Assembly: GCF_008728515.1 (NCBI RefSeq)
Contig: NC_044981.1
Location: forward strand, 132,247,937 to 132,311,936
Source of the DNA: Papio anubis
Lineage: Eukaryota > Chordata > Mammalia > Primates > Cercopithecidae
Length of the DNA: 64,000 bases
Direction: 5' to 3'
The notes under the pieces are model-generated. The model had not been told where the DNA came from and did not search any database. It was given only the letters and a program-made list of their open reading frames with translations. The translations under genes were made by a program, and so were the position numbers. Below, piece after piece: positions 1 to 11,779 of the stretch; position 1 is the stretch's first letter; each line of letters opens with the position of its first letter.

Positions 1-99
1 GACCTATATATATTTATTTTTATTAGTCTTTACTATGTCAATGAATTAAGCTTCTTTTATGTCCAAGGATATATATTTTGTTTATTAAATAAAGGTTCA

Positions 100-386
100 G
101 GTCAGGTTCCTCATGGCTCTTAATCCCAGAGCTTTGGGAGGCTGATGTGGGAGGGTTGCTTGAGGCAGCCGTTCAGACCAGCCTGTGCAACATGGCAAGA
201 CCCTGTCTCTACAAACAAAATTTAAAAATGATCTGGGCATGGTGGCATGTACCTGCAGTCCTCACTATGTGGGAGGCTGAGGTGGGAGGTGAGCCTAAGA
301 GTTCAAGGCCGCAGTGAGCTATGATTGTGCCTCTGCTCCAGCCTGGGTGACAGAGTAAAAAGAATGAAATAAAAATAAAAATAAAG
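100..386 (+). mobile_element. AluJ-type SINE, sense
   Basis: Two Alu arms are readable: 'ccagagctttgggaggctg' in the left arm and 'ccagcctgggtgacagag' at the right end, followed by an A-rich tail of aaaat units. The RNA pol III box B region is eroded and the first ~20 bases are degraded. 'gggttgcttgaggc' and 'ctctacaaac' favour the old J group. It diverges strongly from consensus, as expected for AluJ. Confidence 0.9.
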
Positions 387-417
387 ACAAGCTGGAATGA
401 AATGTCAAAACTATAAC

Positions 418-640
418 TTGGTGGTTAAGGACCTGGATCAAGAACGGGGCTGCCTGAGTTCAGATTCTGATGGTACGACTTAATGTGAGAACTTGGGAAA
501 GTTATTAATTGAGATGAATTTCTCAGTTCTTCCATCTGTAGACAGACAAATGATAATAACAAACTCAGGGGTTTTTGTAAGAATAATCCATATAAGGTAG
601 TTAGTACAGTCTCTGGCTCTGTGTAAGCAGGAAATAAGGC
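418..640 (+). mobile_element. MIR SINE, sense
   Basis: The order of blocks matches MIR: a 'gcctgagttcagattctg' block, 'gagaacttgggaaagtta', then 'tctcagttcttccatctgta', and a tail block around 'gtacagtctctggctctg'. This is an ancient tRNA-derived SINE. I see no transcription unit around it. Confidence 0.8.
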
Positions 641-2267
641 AAGGTGTATAGCAAAAAGTAAGTGTTTGTTTTCTTCTAGAGTATTTTGGTAGAAGTCCTG
701 TTAAATCACAGAGACATTCTAATGTTCATACAAGTTCTTGAAACTTGGGCTATAGATGTTATCTCAAACATAAAATGCAAAGAGCTGAATGAACTTACTC
801 TGAGAAATGTGTGAAAAGTTCCTTGAATGTTTGTTTATTTAAAATACATACTTGATTTCTGGACCTAAGCCCAGAGCAAATTTTAAATGACATGTAAAGA
901 AACACAATAAATCTAAATTTGGAAGAAGAAAGGAGAACAGCAAATGAGGACAAGCTCTCAGCGAGAATCCCATTTATTAATTTTCTTCTTTAAAATCTCT
1001 AGGGGCTAAACTCATCTCGCGAAGTTTTATACTTGGCCTTGATAATCTGTTTCACTGCCCTTCAGAACACAGAAATATGGCAAGACATATGAATCCAGCC
1101 TTTCTGCAGATCAAATAAACACCAGTGACAGATTTTGCATTTCTCCATCTTATTCTCCTGTCTGAGTTTAGTAGATCAGTTAAATGTCACTGGAGCCAGC
1201 TCTAGATTACAGAATGCAATTTCAAAGCTGCCCTAGGAAGGAAACTCTTCCACTTTGTCCCTCACCTCTCTGATGTGTTTTCATTTGCTCTGCCAGGCTC
1301 AGCCGATTCTGTCTCCCTTGCCCTCATCCTCTCCGTGGGCTGCCATTGTGCACATACTCAAGTCTAAATTGCAATGTAAGTAATAAATCTCAGCCACAGT
1401 CCTTTCTCATTATCACTTTTAGTTCTTTTCACCTTGACCATTATGCAACCTCTACATGAGTTTTCAATATAGAATATGAGTACACTTTGATCAAGGAAAT
1501 GCACAAGCTAATTATGGAGTGGTTCTTCTTTCTATTGCATGAATGTATAGATAAGTAAACATATAGCCATCAAAACTGCTCTCTTTACATTTTCCTTTAT
1601 TATAAACCTTGAAACTTTAAAAAGCGAAGCTTCATTTAAAAATTCACTTGCGTCTCAATTGGAGAACCAAACAAGAACGAAGAAAAAAAAAGAATGAATA
1701 GAAAAGAACCAGGATTTTATTTAATCACTTTGCTTTGAAAGAAAATAAGACTACTAAGAAAATAACAGTAGTCTCCGTAATACATTTTTGTAGTGCATTT
1801 TCCCCAGGAAATAAATATTAAACAATGTATTTGCCCAGTGAATCAGGGTAGAAGCGGAATAGTGACCAGCTATATCTGATGACAGTGGCACATGTGGCCT
1901 CTATGAGCACCTTTCTCTTGCGTTGTTCTTTAAGACACTCAAACCCTATTTGTGCCCTTGGCAGGTGCCCAGAATTCTATGGCATATACATGTTAATGCC
2001 CTCTGCCCTTATTCTATTATCTATTCACATTTTTTATTTTTTGTCTCAACTTCTGCGTGTATCTTTTCCTGTTTGTGTGTTTTCTTAAATACATTACTTT
2101 TCATAATGAAGCATGAATGAATGATAATTAAATGAATAAGCTTCTCAATGTGATATATAAATTTGTCTTGCTTTCACACTTAGATTTTAAAATTAATAAA
2201 AAACAACTACATGTTATTTGGTAATGACATAGTTCCTAGGGCAGTCTGTGTTTAATTCATGTATTAG
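641..2267. other. No gene or repeat recognised
   Basis: This AT-rich unique-looking sequence has only short chance open frames without family motifs. I see no splice-bounded exon, no RNA gene and no promoter-like GC cluster. Confidence 0.6.
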
Positions 2268-2362
2268 CTGAGTCCTTGTTTTGCAGCAGGTTCAGTATTA
2301 TGTGCTAATACAGTGGAATATAAACACACATGGTTCCTGACCTCATGGATGATACAATCTAT
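2268..2362 (-). mobile_element. L2 fragment, antisense
   Basis: The segment around 'gtggaatataaacacaca' and 'ggttcctgacctcatgga' resembles the antisense of the L2 3' region (recorded consensus theme: tally of losses, 'ccctgccctcatggagctt'). It is short and degraded, so the call is tentative. Confidence 0.4.
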
Positions 2363-3347
2363 ATAAATGAAGCTTTCTACAATCAATTACTACATCTGCA
2401 TAAGTATTTTCTCTCAACATACTTTATTTACTTCAATGTATCTTGCATGAATATGTGTGTGTTTGTATTTGTGATATATGTAGCTATTAGTATTTACATT
2501 AAACTTGTGTAGATTGACAGATAATGCAGCATGCTACAAAATTCCACTTTTCTGCTGAAGGTTGCTAGCATCATTAATATAGAAATTATTGATTAAGATT
2601 CTATCCTCATATAACTCTGCAATAGAATTTAGTGCCTGTTACTACAATGGTTTATAGGATAACATTTATTTACTTGTACTCATTATAAATGGAATTTCCT
2701 TTGAAATGTCATGGATATTTTCTACTACCTTGTAAATCATAGCTGTAGGCTGTTAAACTTAATTAAAGAATTGCACATATGATTCGATTTATGTACATGT
2801 GTGCGTGATTAAATGTTTATAAATATGCAGCCAGTAGTTAATCCTGATTCTCTTAAGCCCACACAATTTCCTTATCTTCTCATTCTTTTCTTCCTCATTA
2901 AATCATTTATTTATCTACTTGCTTATAGACTAAGTGAGTTGAACAGGCATGACATATGCCCTCTAGCATTATTGTCCAAAAGTGTTATTAAGTGCATAAT
3001 GGCACAAGGCATGGGGTAGTTGCTGTACCAAGCGAGCTGCACACTCAAAGTGTCTGTATTTTTTGCTGTCAGAGATGATTCTTATGTAGCATAATCCCCA
3101 TATTCATGGAGTTAAAATATTGTTGTTGTTTTTTTCATAGAAGATTGATGTAGTGTATATCAAATACTGTATTCTTCCACATTAATCATCATCTGGAAGT
3201 AGCTATTTTCTTTTTCTGGTTCTTTTACTTTCATAGTAGCTTTTCTCTTCCATTCTCTGTTGCTGAGTCTGTCTCTCTCATATAAGAAATCCTTAAATAT
3301 TTTAATGAACATTTTAGGGGAAATTCATAGGATATTAGACTTCAGGT
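2363..3347. other. No gene or repeat recognised
   Basis: AT-rich sequence with TG-rich and T-rich runs (for example 3118-3136). No coding motif or repeat family was identified by eye. Confidence 0.55.
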
Positions 3348-3917
3348 ATGTTTATGTATTTAATTTCAATAGTCTTAGGGGCACAAGAGGTTTTCGGTCA
3401 CATGGATAAATTGTGTAGTGATGATATCTGAGATTTTAGTGCACCCATCACTCACGTGGTGTACAGCATTTCCAATATGCAGTTTTTTTTAATCCCTTAC
3501 TGTCATTCTACTCTCCCCTCTTCAGAGTCTCCAATGTCTATTATACCACTCTGTATGCCTTTGAGTATCCAGAGCTTAGTTTCTACTTATAAATAAGAAC
3601 ATAGTATATGGTTTTCCACTCCTGAGTTACTTCACTTAGAATAATGGCCTCCAGCTCCATCCAAGTTGCTACAAAAGGTATTATTTTGTTCTTTTTAATG
3701 GCTGAGTAGTATTCCATGGTGTATATATACTACATTTTCTTTATCCATGTATCAGTTGATAGGCACTTAGGTTGGTTCAGTATTTTTGCAATTGTGAATT
3801 GTGCCAAGATAAATGCATGCAGGTGTCTATTTTATGTTGTCACTTCTTTTCCTTTGGGTAGATACCCAGTAGTGGGATTGCTGGATCAAATGGTAGATCG
3901 ACTTTTATTTCTTTGAG
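3348..3917 (-). mobile_element. L1 3' end, antisense (L1PB/L1MA-like)
   Basis: On the minus strand this is the end of L1 ORF2 and the start of its 3'UTR. Landmarks on + are 'tggcctccagctccatcca', 'gtattccatggtgtatat' and 'gatacccagtagtgggat'. The copy is 5'-truncated at about 3917, as in most L1 insertions. Divergence from the young L1PA fragments elsewhere in the window suggests an older primate or eutherian L1. Confidence 0.9.
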
Positions 3918-4109
3918 AAATAATTTTTATCTAACTAGTCATTTGTTCAAATCCAGCTGAGGAAAACATCTTCAATAATTAAAACGTAAATACCTCTAAT
4001 GCGTGCCACAGCACTGCACAATTCCAGGGGACACCACAACCAGATGTGCACAGGAACCCCTACAGCCTTACCTCTGGCTCTAATCCTTCTACATTTCTAG
4101 TCCATACAC

Positions 4110-4680
4110 TGACTTGTCTGAAATTCAACATGTTTAAAATGGACATTCTCTTTTCATGCTTCATAACCCCAAGGAACTCCTTGCACTAATTTTCCTGGTT
4201 TTTTCTTCCAGTTCTCTCCTCCCCCAAAATTCAATATTTTGAAGTCGTCCTTCGTGCTACCATCCATTTAGTCACAAAAATGTATTGATTCTTTTATCAA
4301 AACATTGTGGGCATCTCTCCAGTCCTTTTTTTTTTTTTTTCTTGTTCTGATGCTGCTAGTTTAGATTCCTTCCTAGTTCATGTCTGGGCTATTGCCAGTC
4401 CCCTTGCTTAGCAGCTCATTTCTGTTTCACTGATCAAAACTCTATCATTCAAGACTCACTTAAATTGTCTGGTTGCCATAACTCAAAAAGATTTTTCCTT
4501 GTAACTTCTTTAAGCGCCCCTGTGGAATCATGTGACTGTTTCCTAAAATAGTCAATAAAGTTGTAAGCTTTTTGAGGGGTGGGGCTGCTCCAGATGCATC
4601 TTGCGTCATTCACACACCCAGCACTGTAACTGTCATGGAGTGCATCATCAGGAAATAAAGGCTTCCTCGAACTCCAAATA
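4110..4680 (+). mobile_element. L2 LINE 3' region, sense (copy 1)
   Basis: The blocks 'gaaattcaacatgtttaaa', then 'gccagtccccttgcttagc', then the 3'-end block near 'gttgtaagctttttgagg' and 'cacccagcactgtaactg' follow the order of the L2 C-terminal coding and 3'UTR sequence. A T-run at about 4327-4340 is internal. An open frame on the opposite strand (4449-4691) has no family support. Confidence 0.65.
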
Positions 4681-4689
4681 TTTATCTCC

Positions 4690-5240
4690 AACTACCCTTC
4701 ATATATTTCCATCTGAGAACATCAACTACAATAATCACTGAGTTCCCATCACATCTCTTTCCCCCTCATTTTCTATTTCTGTACATTATTCCACCCTCCA
4801 TCCAGTTACCCAAGGCAGAAACCTTGGCTCATCCTCAATATTCCCTTCCCTTCCCTTGCCCTGACACCCATTCAGTCACCAGACCCTACTGAGTAAGGCC
4901 AGCATTCTGTTGCCTCTTTAAATTTTCCAAATCTATTCTCAGTACCATTATCTTAGTTCAAACTCTGTATTTCTCTCTTGTATTGCCACAGTGATCACAA
5001 TTGCTTCCCTTGTTTTTAGTCTTTCTATTCTCTATAATGCCATTTTAATGACCTCTAAACACTGAGAAACTGATTCTACAATTTCCTTGCTTGAAATGGA
5101 TCATTGTTCACCAGTAGCCTTTATGGCAATGTTCAAACTCCATAGCATAACACAAAAGACTGATTCCTGCTTCCTTTATAGTCTCATATCTCTCCACATC
5201 TTTCCTCCCCGTACACTCAGTTCCAGTGTTAATGGTGATT
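4690..5240 (+). mobile_element. L2 LINE fragment, sense (copy 2)
   Basis: 'atccagttacccaaggcaga' with 'aaccttggctcatcctc', then 'gtattgccacagtgatcac', 'ccttgcttgaaatggatcat' and 'gtctcatatctctccacatc' match the same part of L2 as the copy just upstream. Two L2 pieces covering overlapping consensus regions therefore lie head to tail. Confidence 0.65.
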
Positions 5241-5700
5241 GACTCCCTAAAGGTCTTTCCCCAAGGTGATTTGTCAAAACAAATCATGGTAGTGATTATT
5301 TAGGAAAGGTTAAGTGAATTAGCTTGGGCCAATGGGATGTAAGAAAACATTTGATGATGGTATCCTAGGAATTATTTCATAATAAATAGACTCAAGGAAA
5401 AAATGGCTTCATTCTGCTTCTGGACATTTCTGTGTCTGGACATGGCATCTGGACCTTCTGAAGCCATCTTGCTACAAGTATGAGGATAAGACCAATAGAA
5501 GGAGGAGGGCTGAGTCAGAAGAACTTCAGAAAAGTATCACTGGTGGCCTTATGAGTTGTTCTTAGAGCTTGCCCTACTTACTTACTTTCAGATGAGCTGA
5601 TACATTTCCTTATTGCTTAAACCAACCCAAATTCAGGTTCTTTATTATTTGCAGCTAAAGGCATCATGATTAGGAGTTGCTGCCAACATGCAATATTTTC
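5241..5700 (+). mobile_element. Possible ancient LTR/LINE fragment, family unclear
   Basis: The arrangement 'gccaatgggatgtaag', a 'gaagccatcttgctac' block and a terminal 'attgcttaaaccaaccca' block resembles an old, common mammalian repeat that I cannot name with confidence. It is heavily diverged. Confidence 0.3.
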
Positions 5701-5939
5701 GCTTCCCTTCTGAACTGTCCACATGCTTCCAGAAAGAAAGCCCTTTCTCTAGCCTCCAGGTCTCTAAAAGAGAGTCAAGACATTCACAACTGCCTAAAGT
5801 TTACATGATAGAACTGTTTGCTTGCCTAAGTATTAGAGCTTATTACTCTCTTTAAGATTGCTCATTCATTTCCTCCAATAGCCTTGTTCTGGACACATCA
5901 ATTACAGTCCGTCCATGCCCACAATACCTTGAATTAAAA

Positions 5940-6605
5940 TTCATTCATTTACACATTTATTTGACAAATCTTTATTGAGCACTTACTATGTACTAAACAT
6001 TGTTGTAAATACTAGTATATCAGTAAATCAATCTAATAATTTCCTTGTTATCATGGTACTTAAATTCTAGTGGAAAAAGTAACCAATAAACAAAGAAGTA
6101 ATTATACAATATAAGGAAGTCAGGGAGATAGTGATAGGTAGAAGAATAATAATTTAGATAAAGACTCAGATAAGGCTTCTCTGAGAGAAGCCCCAAGTGA
6201 AATAAGGGAGTAGGCATGTGCATATCTGAGACAGGAACAGGCCAGAGCACGGAAACTGTGTGTGAAAGGATCATGAGGAGGGGGCTGTGTGTCCTGAGGA
6301 GCAGCAAGGTAGCTGGTGTGGCCGGAAGAGAGCAAGAGAAGGACAGAATGGTGGGAGACATAGAAGTAGCCTAGGAACAGATGATGTGGTATCCTGTGTA
6401 CATTTAAGTTTAGATTTTGTTCAGATGGAGTATTTTCAGCAGAACAATTAGATTATTTGAGCTGGGTTTTAAGTATGTTACAGTGGCTGCTGGTGAGGAA
6501 AAGGATATAGGGAGAAGAGAACAGAGGCAGGAGATGATCTGCTACTATTGTGGTCCAGGAGAGAGACAGTGGTGGGTGGGCCAGGACATAGCATGCCAGT
6601 TTCTA
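5940..6605 (-). mobile_element. L2 LINE 3' region, antisense
   Basis: It begins with 'tattgagcacttactatgt', the reverse complement of the L2 3' end, followed by the antisense of the 'cattctagtggggga' block ('aaattctagtggaaaaag'), then 'gaacaggccagagcacgg' and 'tgtggtccaggagagaga' in the expected order. Open frames here in both strands are chance products of repeat sequence. Confidence 0.75.
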
Positions 6606-7999
6606 AGGGACGTTGCCATGCTCACCCCCTTGCAGAGAAAAGCAGCCCTGAGTTCAGGATCGGATAGCTCTGTTTTCATCACCACTCAACTTCAGACTCA
6701 GCTACTGGGTGTTCCATCCCAGGGCAACCTTTCCATAAACTGTTCACTGACCTGTGAAGTAGCCTTAAAGAAAAAGCTACTTTCCAAGACATGAATGAAT
6801 TATATGGTACGCAGCAGAAGGAGAAGCAGGAAGAACCATGGGCAAGGACATGAGGATGCAGTAGATGGATTGTACTAATGGCAGAGCATCCAGTAGGACC
6901 CATGCATTGAAGCTGCTATGGGAGAGATCAGTTGACCTGGTCCTAGAGAAGCCTTGGGAGCTGACTGACTTTGAGTTCCACTTCTGTGGGGCCCACTGTG
7001 GGATTCCTGTTACCAGAAGTACTGTCTTTCCCTGATACCTTGTCCTATTACCACAGACAGACTTACTACAAACCCTTATTAATTGAAAAACTTGAACGAA
7101 TCTATGTTGCCTGCATCCAGAAAACCAGGACATTAGATTTCTCATAACAACCTCTTGGGGAATGTGAGATGTGTGACATTTGGTTGTGGATGTAGAGCGA
7201 GTGGGGCACTCCAAGACTCCAGCTCAAATCTCACTGTGGATGGCAAGAACCTATGGTTTGCAGTAGCAACCTAAGCTTTTGCTATGATTTCAAACGTGTT
7301 CCTTTTGAAAGAAGCATTTTGCATGACTTGATTGCTCCTGTGTTTGAGAGATGTCAAGGGGCGTAGAAATATAAAGACAAAGGAGTTGGAGGGTTGCTTC
7401 TCTCAGAGTAAGGTGCCTTCAATTATAAATTTACAAGCTCTGTCCAGGGTTACTCAACTAATGGCACATAAAGAAATAAAATAACTTTACATAACCGTTG
7501 CAAAATGAATTTTCTGTCTTCTTGCATATCCCAGGCTAGGAGCCGGCTGAATATTACATTTAGAAAATGGTTTTCTGAATTGAGGAAATGAAGCATGAAA
7601 CACATTCCCTTTCTTGGTTATTTGACTGTGAACTAAGAAATAGTTGTTTAGTTGGTAGTAGAAATAGAAGCTGAAAAGATGCATAGGGTAGGGTTATGCT
7701 CAGATAAATTTCTGAGTAGAATCTGAGAGCCAGAGAAAAGAGTGTGGGCAATTGGTCAAGTGTGGCAGTTATAATAGAAACAAGATGGTAAAGGGTCCCA
7801 TCATCACAGTGGTGGAGGAGCAGCAAACACTTTTTGCTCAGTGACAAAGGCATATGCTGGCCTGTAAGCTGTGCTGGACTCTCCCAGTATGCAGACAACA
7901 TGCTTATCATAACAAAGCCTGCCTTTTCAGCTGTTCTTGGTGTCCAAGTGTGTTTGTATTCCCTAGGAAATATAAAACATAAAACAGCCTAACGAACAC
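6606..7999. other. No gene or repeat recognised
   Basis: Unique-looking, moderately GC-balanced sequence. Several frames of 65-145 codons exist on the minus strand (6679-7214, 7487-7910), but they overlap one another, lack recognisable domains and show no codon bias I can point to. I do not call them genes. Confidence 0.5.
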
Positions 8000-8135
8000 A
8001 ACAGCAAGTTCTCTGAGGACAAGGGTTCTGCCTTGTAAGACTTTGTATCTCCAGCACTTTGCATGGGCCCGATAAAAAGCAGAGCTCAGAAAGTGTTTGG
8101 TTGATAAATCACAGGATGAATGAATGCATGTTCAA
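8000..8135 (+). mobile_element. L2/MIR 3'-end fragment, sense
   Basis: 'agttctctgaggacaaggg', 'gtatctccagcactttgca' and 'gaatgaatgcatg' match the shared L2/MIR 3' tail theme. Confidence 0.6.
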
Positions 8136-8454
8136 TGAGCAGTGTATGAAAAGGAAAGATACAGAAAAAGTGTAGAGATATATTTCCTATCAAATCAATT
8201 TCTGGAAATAAAATCTATTATTTCAAGGGCTTTTATCATAAGGATGTAATTACAGCATCACAAGTTTGAGAGTTTACAGCTAAACACAAGCATCTCAGTC
8301 CATGATGAGGTTTATATGGGGGTTTCTCTGGCATTAGAGAGCAATACGCTTTCTGAATTGCTCTGAAAGCTTGTAATGAGATTAATATGAGGCAATTTTA
8401 ATAGTCATTTCCAAAGTGATCTCATGTCTAATTTTCAATTGACACAAGAATCTT

Positions 8455-8600
8455 AATGAAGCACTTTGGAGGGATGTCATCTCTATTTGACAGGTTCAGA
8501 TATGTGTCATTCTATAAGGTTACACAGCTACTGGGTAGGATGACCTCAGTACATTCCATGCTCTTGCCAGTATGTCACGGAACTGCACAGCTATCCAGGG
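8455..8600 (-). mobile_element. MIR fragment, antisense
   Basis: 'aaggttacacagctactgg' and the following block before 'ccatgctcttgccagtat' correspond to antisense MIR core sequence. It is weak but in the correct order. Confidence 0.45.
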
Positions 8601-8877
8601 AGCAATGGAGACCATTTAGGCTCCAGATTAAATCTGTGGATCATTTATCTTATATTTTACTTCTCATTAACAATAATTCAATTATCAAGGTTTCAAACTA
8701 TAGGTGCCTGATGATTAATAATTATACTGTTTGTTTCTTCTTTGAATGACAAGTTCCATTACCGGAGTCAGAATGTCATGAGTTTGCTGCTGGTAATGCA
8801 TAGCAAGTGCAGGGGTTAGTTGATGCTCCAGGTCTTTGTGTGGTAAGCCCTGCTTATATTTAATGACCCTTAACAGA

Positions 8878-8990
8878 TACGATAGCTGCTAATATGCATA
8901 AGGAAATGAACTTGCTGTTTTAGGAAGACAACAAAACACAACCTCTTTTTTAAAAAATTCAAATCCACACAGAAGAGCAGTGAGATGACA
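8878..8990 (+). repeat. Unassigned ~115-bp repeated unit, copy A
   Basis: This segment aligns by eye at roughly 80-85% with 11630-11750 in the same orientation. Shared runs include 'gaaatgaacttg', 'ttaggaagacaaca' and 'caaatccacac'. I do not recognise the family. It could be an undescribed interspersed repeat or an old local duplication. Confidence 0.7.
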
Positions 8991-9869
8991 ACAAAGTGAA
9001 TTTTTTAATAAATTAACCTTTACTTCTTCAAAATTACTCAGTGCCAAATTATCTTCTTTGTTGTCTGTAAACTACAAGAAGTACCAAAGAAATATCTTGT
9101 CACACACAACTCTTTTCTCTTAACTGGTGTCATTGTTGAATTAGTAAAGGCACATCCTGTTGTGTGAAATTTGCATGAATTCATAAAGAATTATAGATTT
9201 TCAGTGCTAGAAGAATCCTGATCATCTAGTTCTATCATCCTTCTCAAGTTTAGAATACCCTAGTGATTTCACTGTTTGCAAAGAGTAAAATTACTGTATC
9301 CTGACATTTTATTCCCGGAAATTTCTAGGAAGTATATACAAATAAACAAACACTGAAAATGAAACATAATAAACAGAACCCTACAACACTAGCAATTGGA
9401 AGGTGATGTGTTTGCGATCCCCTCTGGAAAATAACTGTGGTTGATCAATGTGATGTTGCCACATGAACTTCATTATATGTAGGCCTCATGACCTCAACTG
9501 AGGCAAGACTTAAGTCTATAGTTTCCTATAAAGACTAACACGAAATAACCCTAAAACATTGGTGCATACAGAGCAGAAATATAGGATATATATTTTTTGG
9601 TCTAGTAAATTCTCAGAAGTTTGGATAGCAAGATGGGAAGCTGCACTAGCAATTTAGCGAGATTGAATGTTTGATTCAATAAAAGATTGACATGTTGAGC
9701 GTTGGAAATCCAGGAATGTCCTCTTGTCAGGATATGCCAACAGTCTTCTATGAGGCATTCTTAGTTGCACCTTTCAAACACAGGATTTTAATGAGATGCA
9801 GAAATGGTCTCCTAATCCTGCAAGTCATCTGAAGTTATTGCAAGAATAACAGCATGAAGGACTCCACAT
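8991..9869. other. No gene; possible MIR trace
   Basis: A weak MIR-like block lies at about 9185-9250 ('gaatcctgatcatctagttc'). The rest is AT-rich sequence in which I recognise nothing. Confidence 0.45.
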
Positions 9870-10010
9870 GTCATGTAACTGCCAAGGAGCTATGATTGTC
9901 TCAAGAAAGGATTTAGGAAGTAAACAAGTGAGGATTAGAGCCCACATCTACCTGACTCTAAAATCCATACTAAAAACCACAGCACTATATTCTCTCAGTC
10001 AACATGAATT
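9870..10010 (-). mobile_element. MIR fragment, antisense
   Basis: 'gtgaggattagagcccaca' followed by 'tctacctgactctaaaatcc' and 'accacagcactatattctct' is the antisense of the MIR 5'/core region. Confidence 0.65.
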
Positions 10011-10225
10011 GTGTATTCAAAACAATGTGTTTCAGTTTTCAGGAATAATATACCAATATGTCCATTAAGTAGATTTCTATATAAATAGGCAACATATATT
10101 AACAACATGTGAACAACTTGAAAATTGAGGTGTGACAGATGAGAAATCAAAGATAACAAGGTAATGCCAGCAATGATCATTTTCATGCATGGTGTTTAGC
10201 TGATTATAAACTACCTTCATGTACA

Positions 10226-10538
10226 TTTTTTTTTTTTTTTTTTTTTTTGAGAGGAGTCTGCGCACTGTCGCCCAGGCTGGAGTGCAGTGGCGGGGATCTC
10301 CAGCTCCTGCAAGCTCAGCCTCCCAGGTTTACTGCGCCATTCTCCTGCCTCCAGCCTCCCTATAGCTGGGACTACAGGCGCCCGCCACCTAAGCCGACTA
10401 TTTTTTTGTATTTTTTTAGTAGAGCCGGAAGGTTTCACTGTATTTAGCCAGGATGGTCTCGATCTCCTGACCTCGTGATCCGCCCGTCCGGCCTCCCAAA
10501 AGTGCTGGGATTACAGGCTTGAGCCACCGCGCCCGGCC
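10226..10538 (-). mobile_element. AluY/AluYR, antisense
   Basis: A 23-nt T tract (10226-10248) leads into a complete antisense Alu ending in 'ccaccgcgcccggcc'. 'ggcttgag' instead of 'ggcgtgag' and 'tcacgaggtc'-type Y sequence (antisense 'gacctcgtgatccgcc') point to the Old World monkey AluYR group. It sits close to the MIR remnant at 10550-10665. Confidence 0.95.
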
Positions 10539-10549
10539 ATTTTTGTTTT

Positions 10550-10665
10550 TACCTGACCTTTGCAATAACACAACTGAGGGTCAGAGATACTGAATACCTT
10601 ATTCAAGGTCACAGACCTAATAAAGGGAGTCAGTGAGACCAAAATGTAACAGTTTGCAGATCGCT
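10550..10665 (-). mobile_element. MIR fragment, antisense
   Basis: 'caactgagggtcagagata', 'caaggtcacagacctaata' and 'cagatcgctttcatattgg' follow antisense MIR order. Confidence 0.55.
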
Positions 10666-11266
10666 TTCATATTGGTCAACACCTACCCCCCATATTTAGA
10701 TTGAAGCAGGCCCTTCTGAGATGAAATCAGAGTTAATAAAATCATACTTGATGCTGATTTTCCAATGTATGTAATCAATGCCTTGTGTTATTCAAGACAT
10801 CAGATTCAAGTTTAGGAAAATTCCCCAGTGTACAAATACTTCCAATTTGAAGACAGAATAATCTGATTTCTAAATAGTAGACTAAGCACACATTGAACCC
10901 TAATACACTACAATAAACTCTGGAAATGAAAGTATGTGTGCATATATATTTGTGTGTCTGTGTATATGTGTATGTATGCATATGTATAGATATAAAAACA
11001 AATACATAGTCACACTCTCTCCCTTAAAAGATGAAACGTTTTCAGAAATTGTGATGAATCTGTAAATTACTTAAAACAAATTGGATCAGACTCTAAAGAG
11101 AAGAAAAGCAACCCCAAACATGTATAGAAGTCTAGGGGACAGTGACACCACAAAGAGTGAGAACAAATCAGCGGTTGGATGAAGCCAAGAGGCAATAAGG
11201 AGGAACTTAATTGGATTATCGTAAAATCTACCTGGCTGTTGAACCTCTTAGAATCAATCCCTCAGT

Positions 11267-11268
<2 letters not shown>
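10666..11268. other. No gene; TG-rich tract
   Basis: Contains an imperfect TG/TA alternation at about 10930-10992, followed by sequence in which I recognise nothing. Confidence 0.5.
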
Positions 11269-11310
<42 letters not shown>

Positions 11311-11333
11311 CTCTCTCTCTCTTTCTCTCTCTA
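11269..11333 (+). repeat. (CT)n microsatellite
   Basis: A nearly uninterrupted CT run of about 38 nt, a T-rich break, then further CT units. It is a polypurine/polypyrimidine tract and is likely length-variable. Confidence 0.97.
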
Positions 11334-11629
11334 TATTTTAGGACTAGGAAGCTCTGACAGGAGTATCTGTTTCCAGAAGAAGCAATTCTCTGGGACAGAG
11401 AGCCAAGCCCTTGGTGACAGGTGGAGGAACAGGAACTGTTAAGTCCAGGAGATCAGTCACCAAGACATCCCATTAGGGGCATCCTGCCTTCTCCTTACAC
11501 TCATTTAAAGCCCTGTGGAGCCCCATTCCCCTGCCTTTTCCCCCAAGGCAGTCATCTTATAGAGAAACAGCTGTCCATCTGTGGAAATCACAGCAGAGGG
11601 ATGAACTCAGGGTCAAGAATGAGAGACTA
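11334..11629. other. No gene or repeat recognised
   Basis: Short chance frames only. No domain or repeat was identified. Confidence 0.45.
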
Positions 11630-11750
11630 CAGAAATGATAGCTGATAATATTCGTAAAGAAATGAACTTGTTGCCTTAGGAAGACAACAGAACACATTTT
11701 CTTTAAAAAAAAAAAAATCCAAATCCACACACAGAAGAGCAACAAAAGGA
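11630..11750 (+). repeat. Unassigned ~115-bp repeated unit, copy B
   Basis: This is the second copy of the unit at 8878-8990, in the same orientation, with a 13-nt A run where copy A has mixed T and A. It directly precedes the L1M fragment starting near 11780. Confidence 0.7.
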
Positions 11751-11779
11751 AGACAAATGCAAAAACTTGTCTGAAAAAA

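Noticed and set aside
6777..7214. 145-codon minus-strand frame
   Set aside because: Overlaps other frames, lacks recognisable domains, and lies in sequence with no other sign of a gene.
10247..10478. Frames of 62-73 codons inside the AluY
   Set aside because: They are the usual chance frames of antisense Alu sequence.
11269..11333. CT tract as a CRISPR-like or regulatory array
   Set aside because: It is a plain dinucleotide microsatellite with no spacers.
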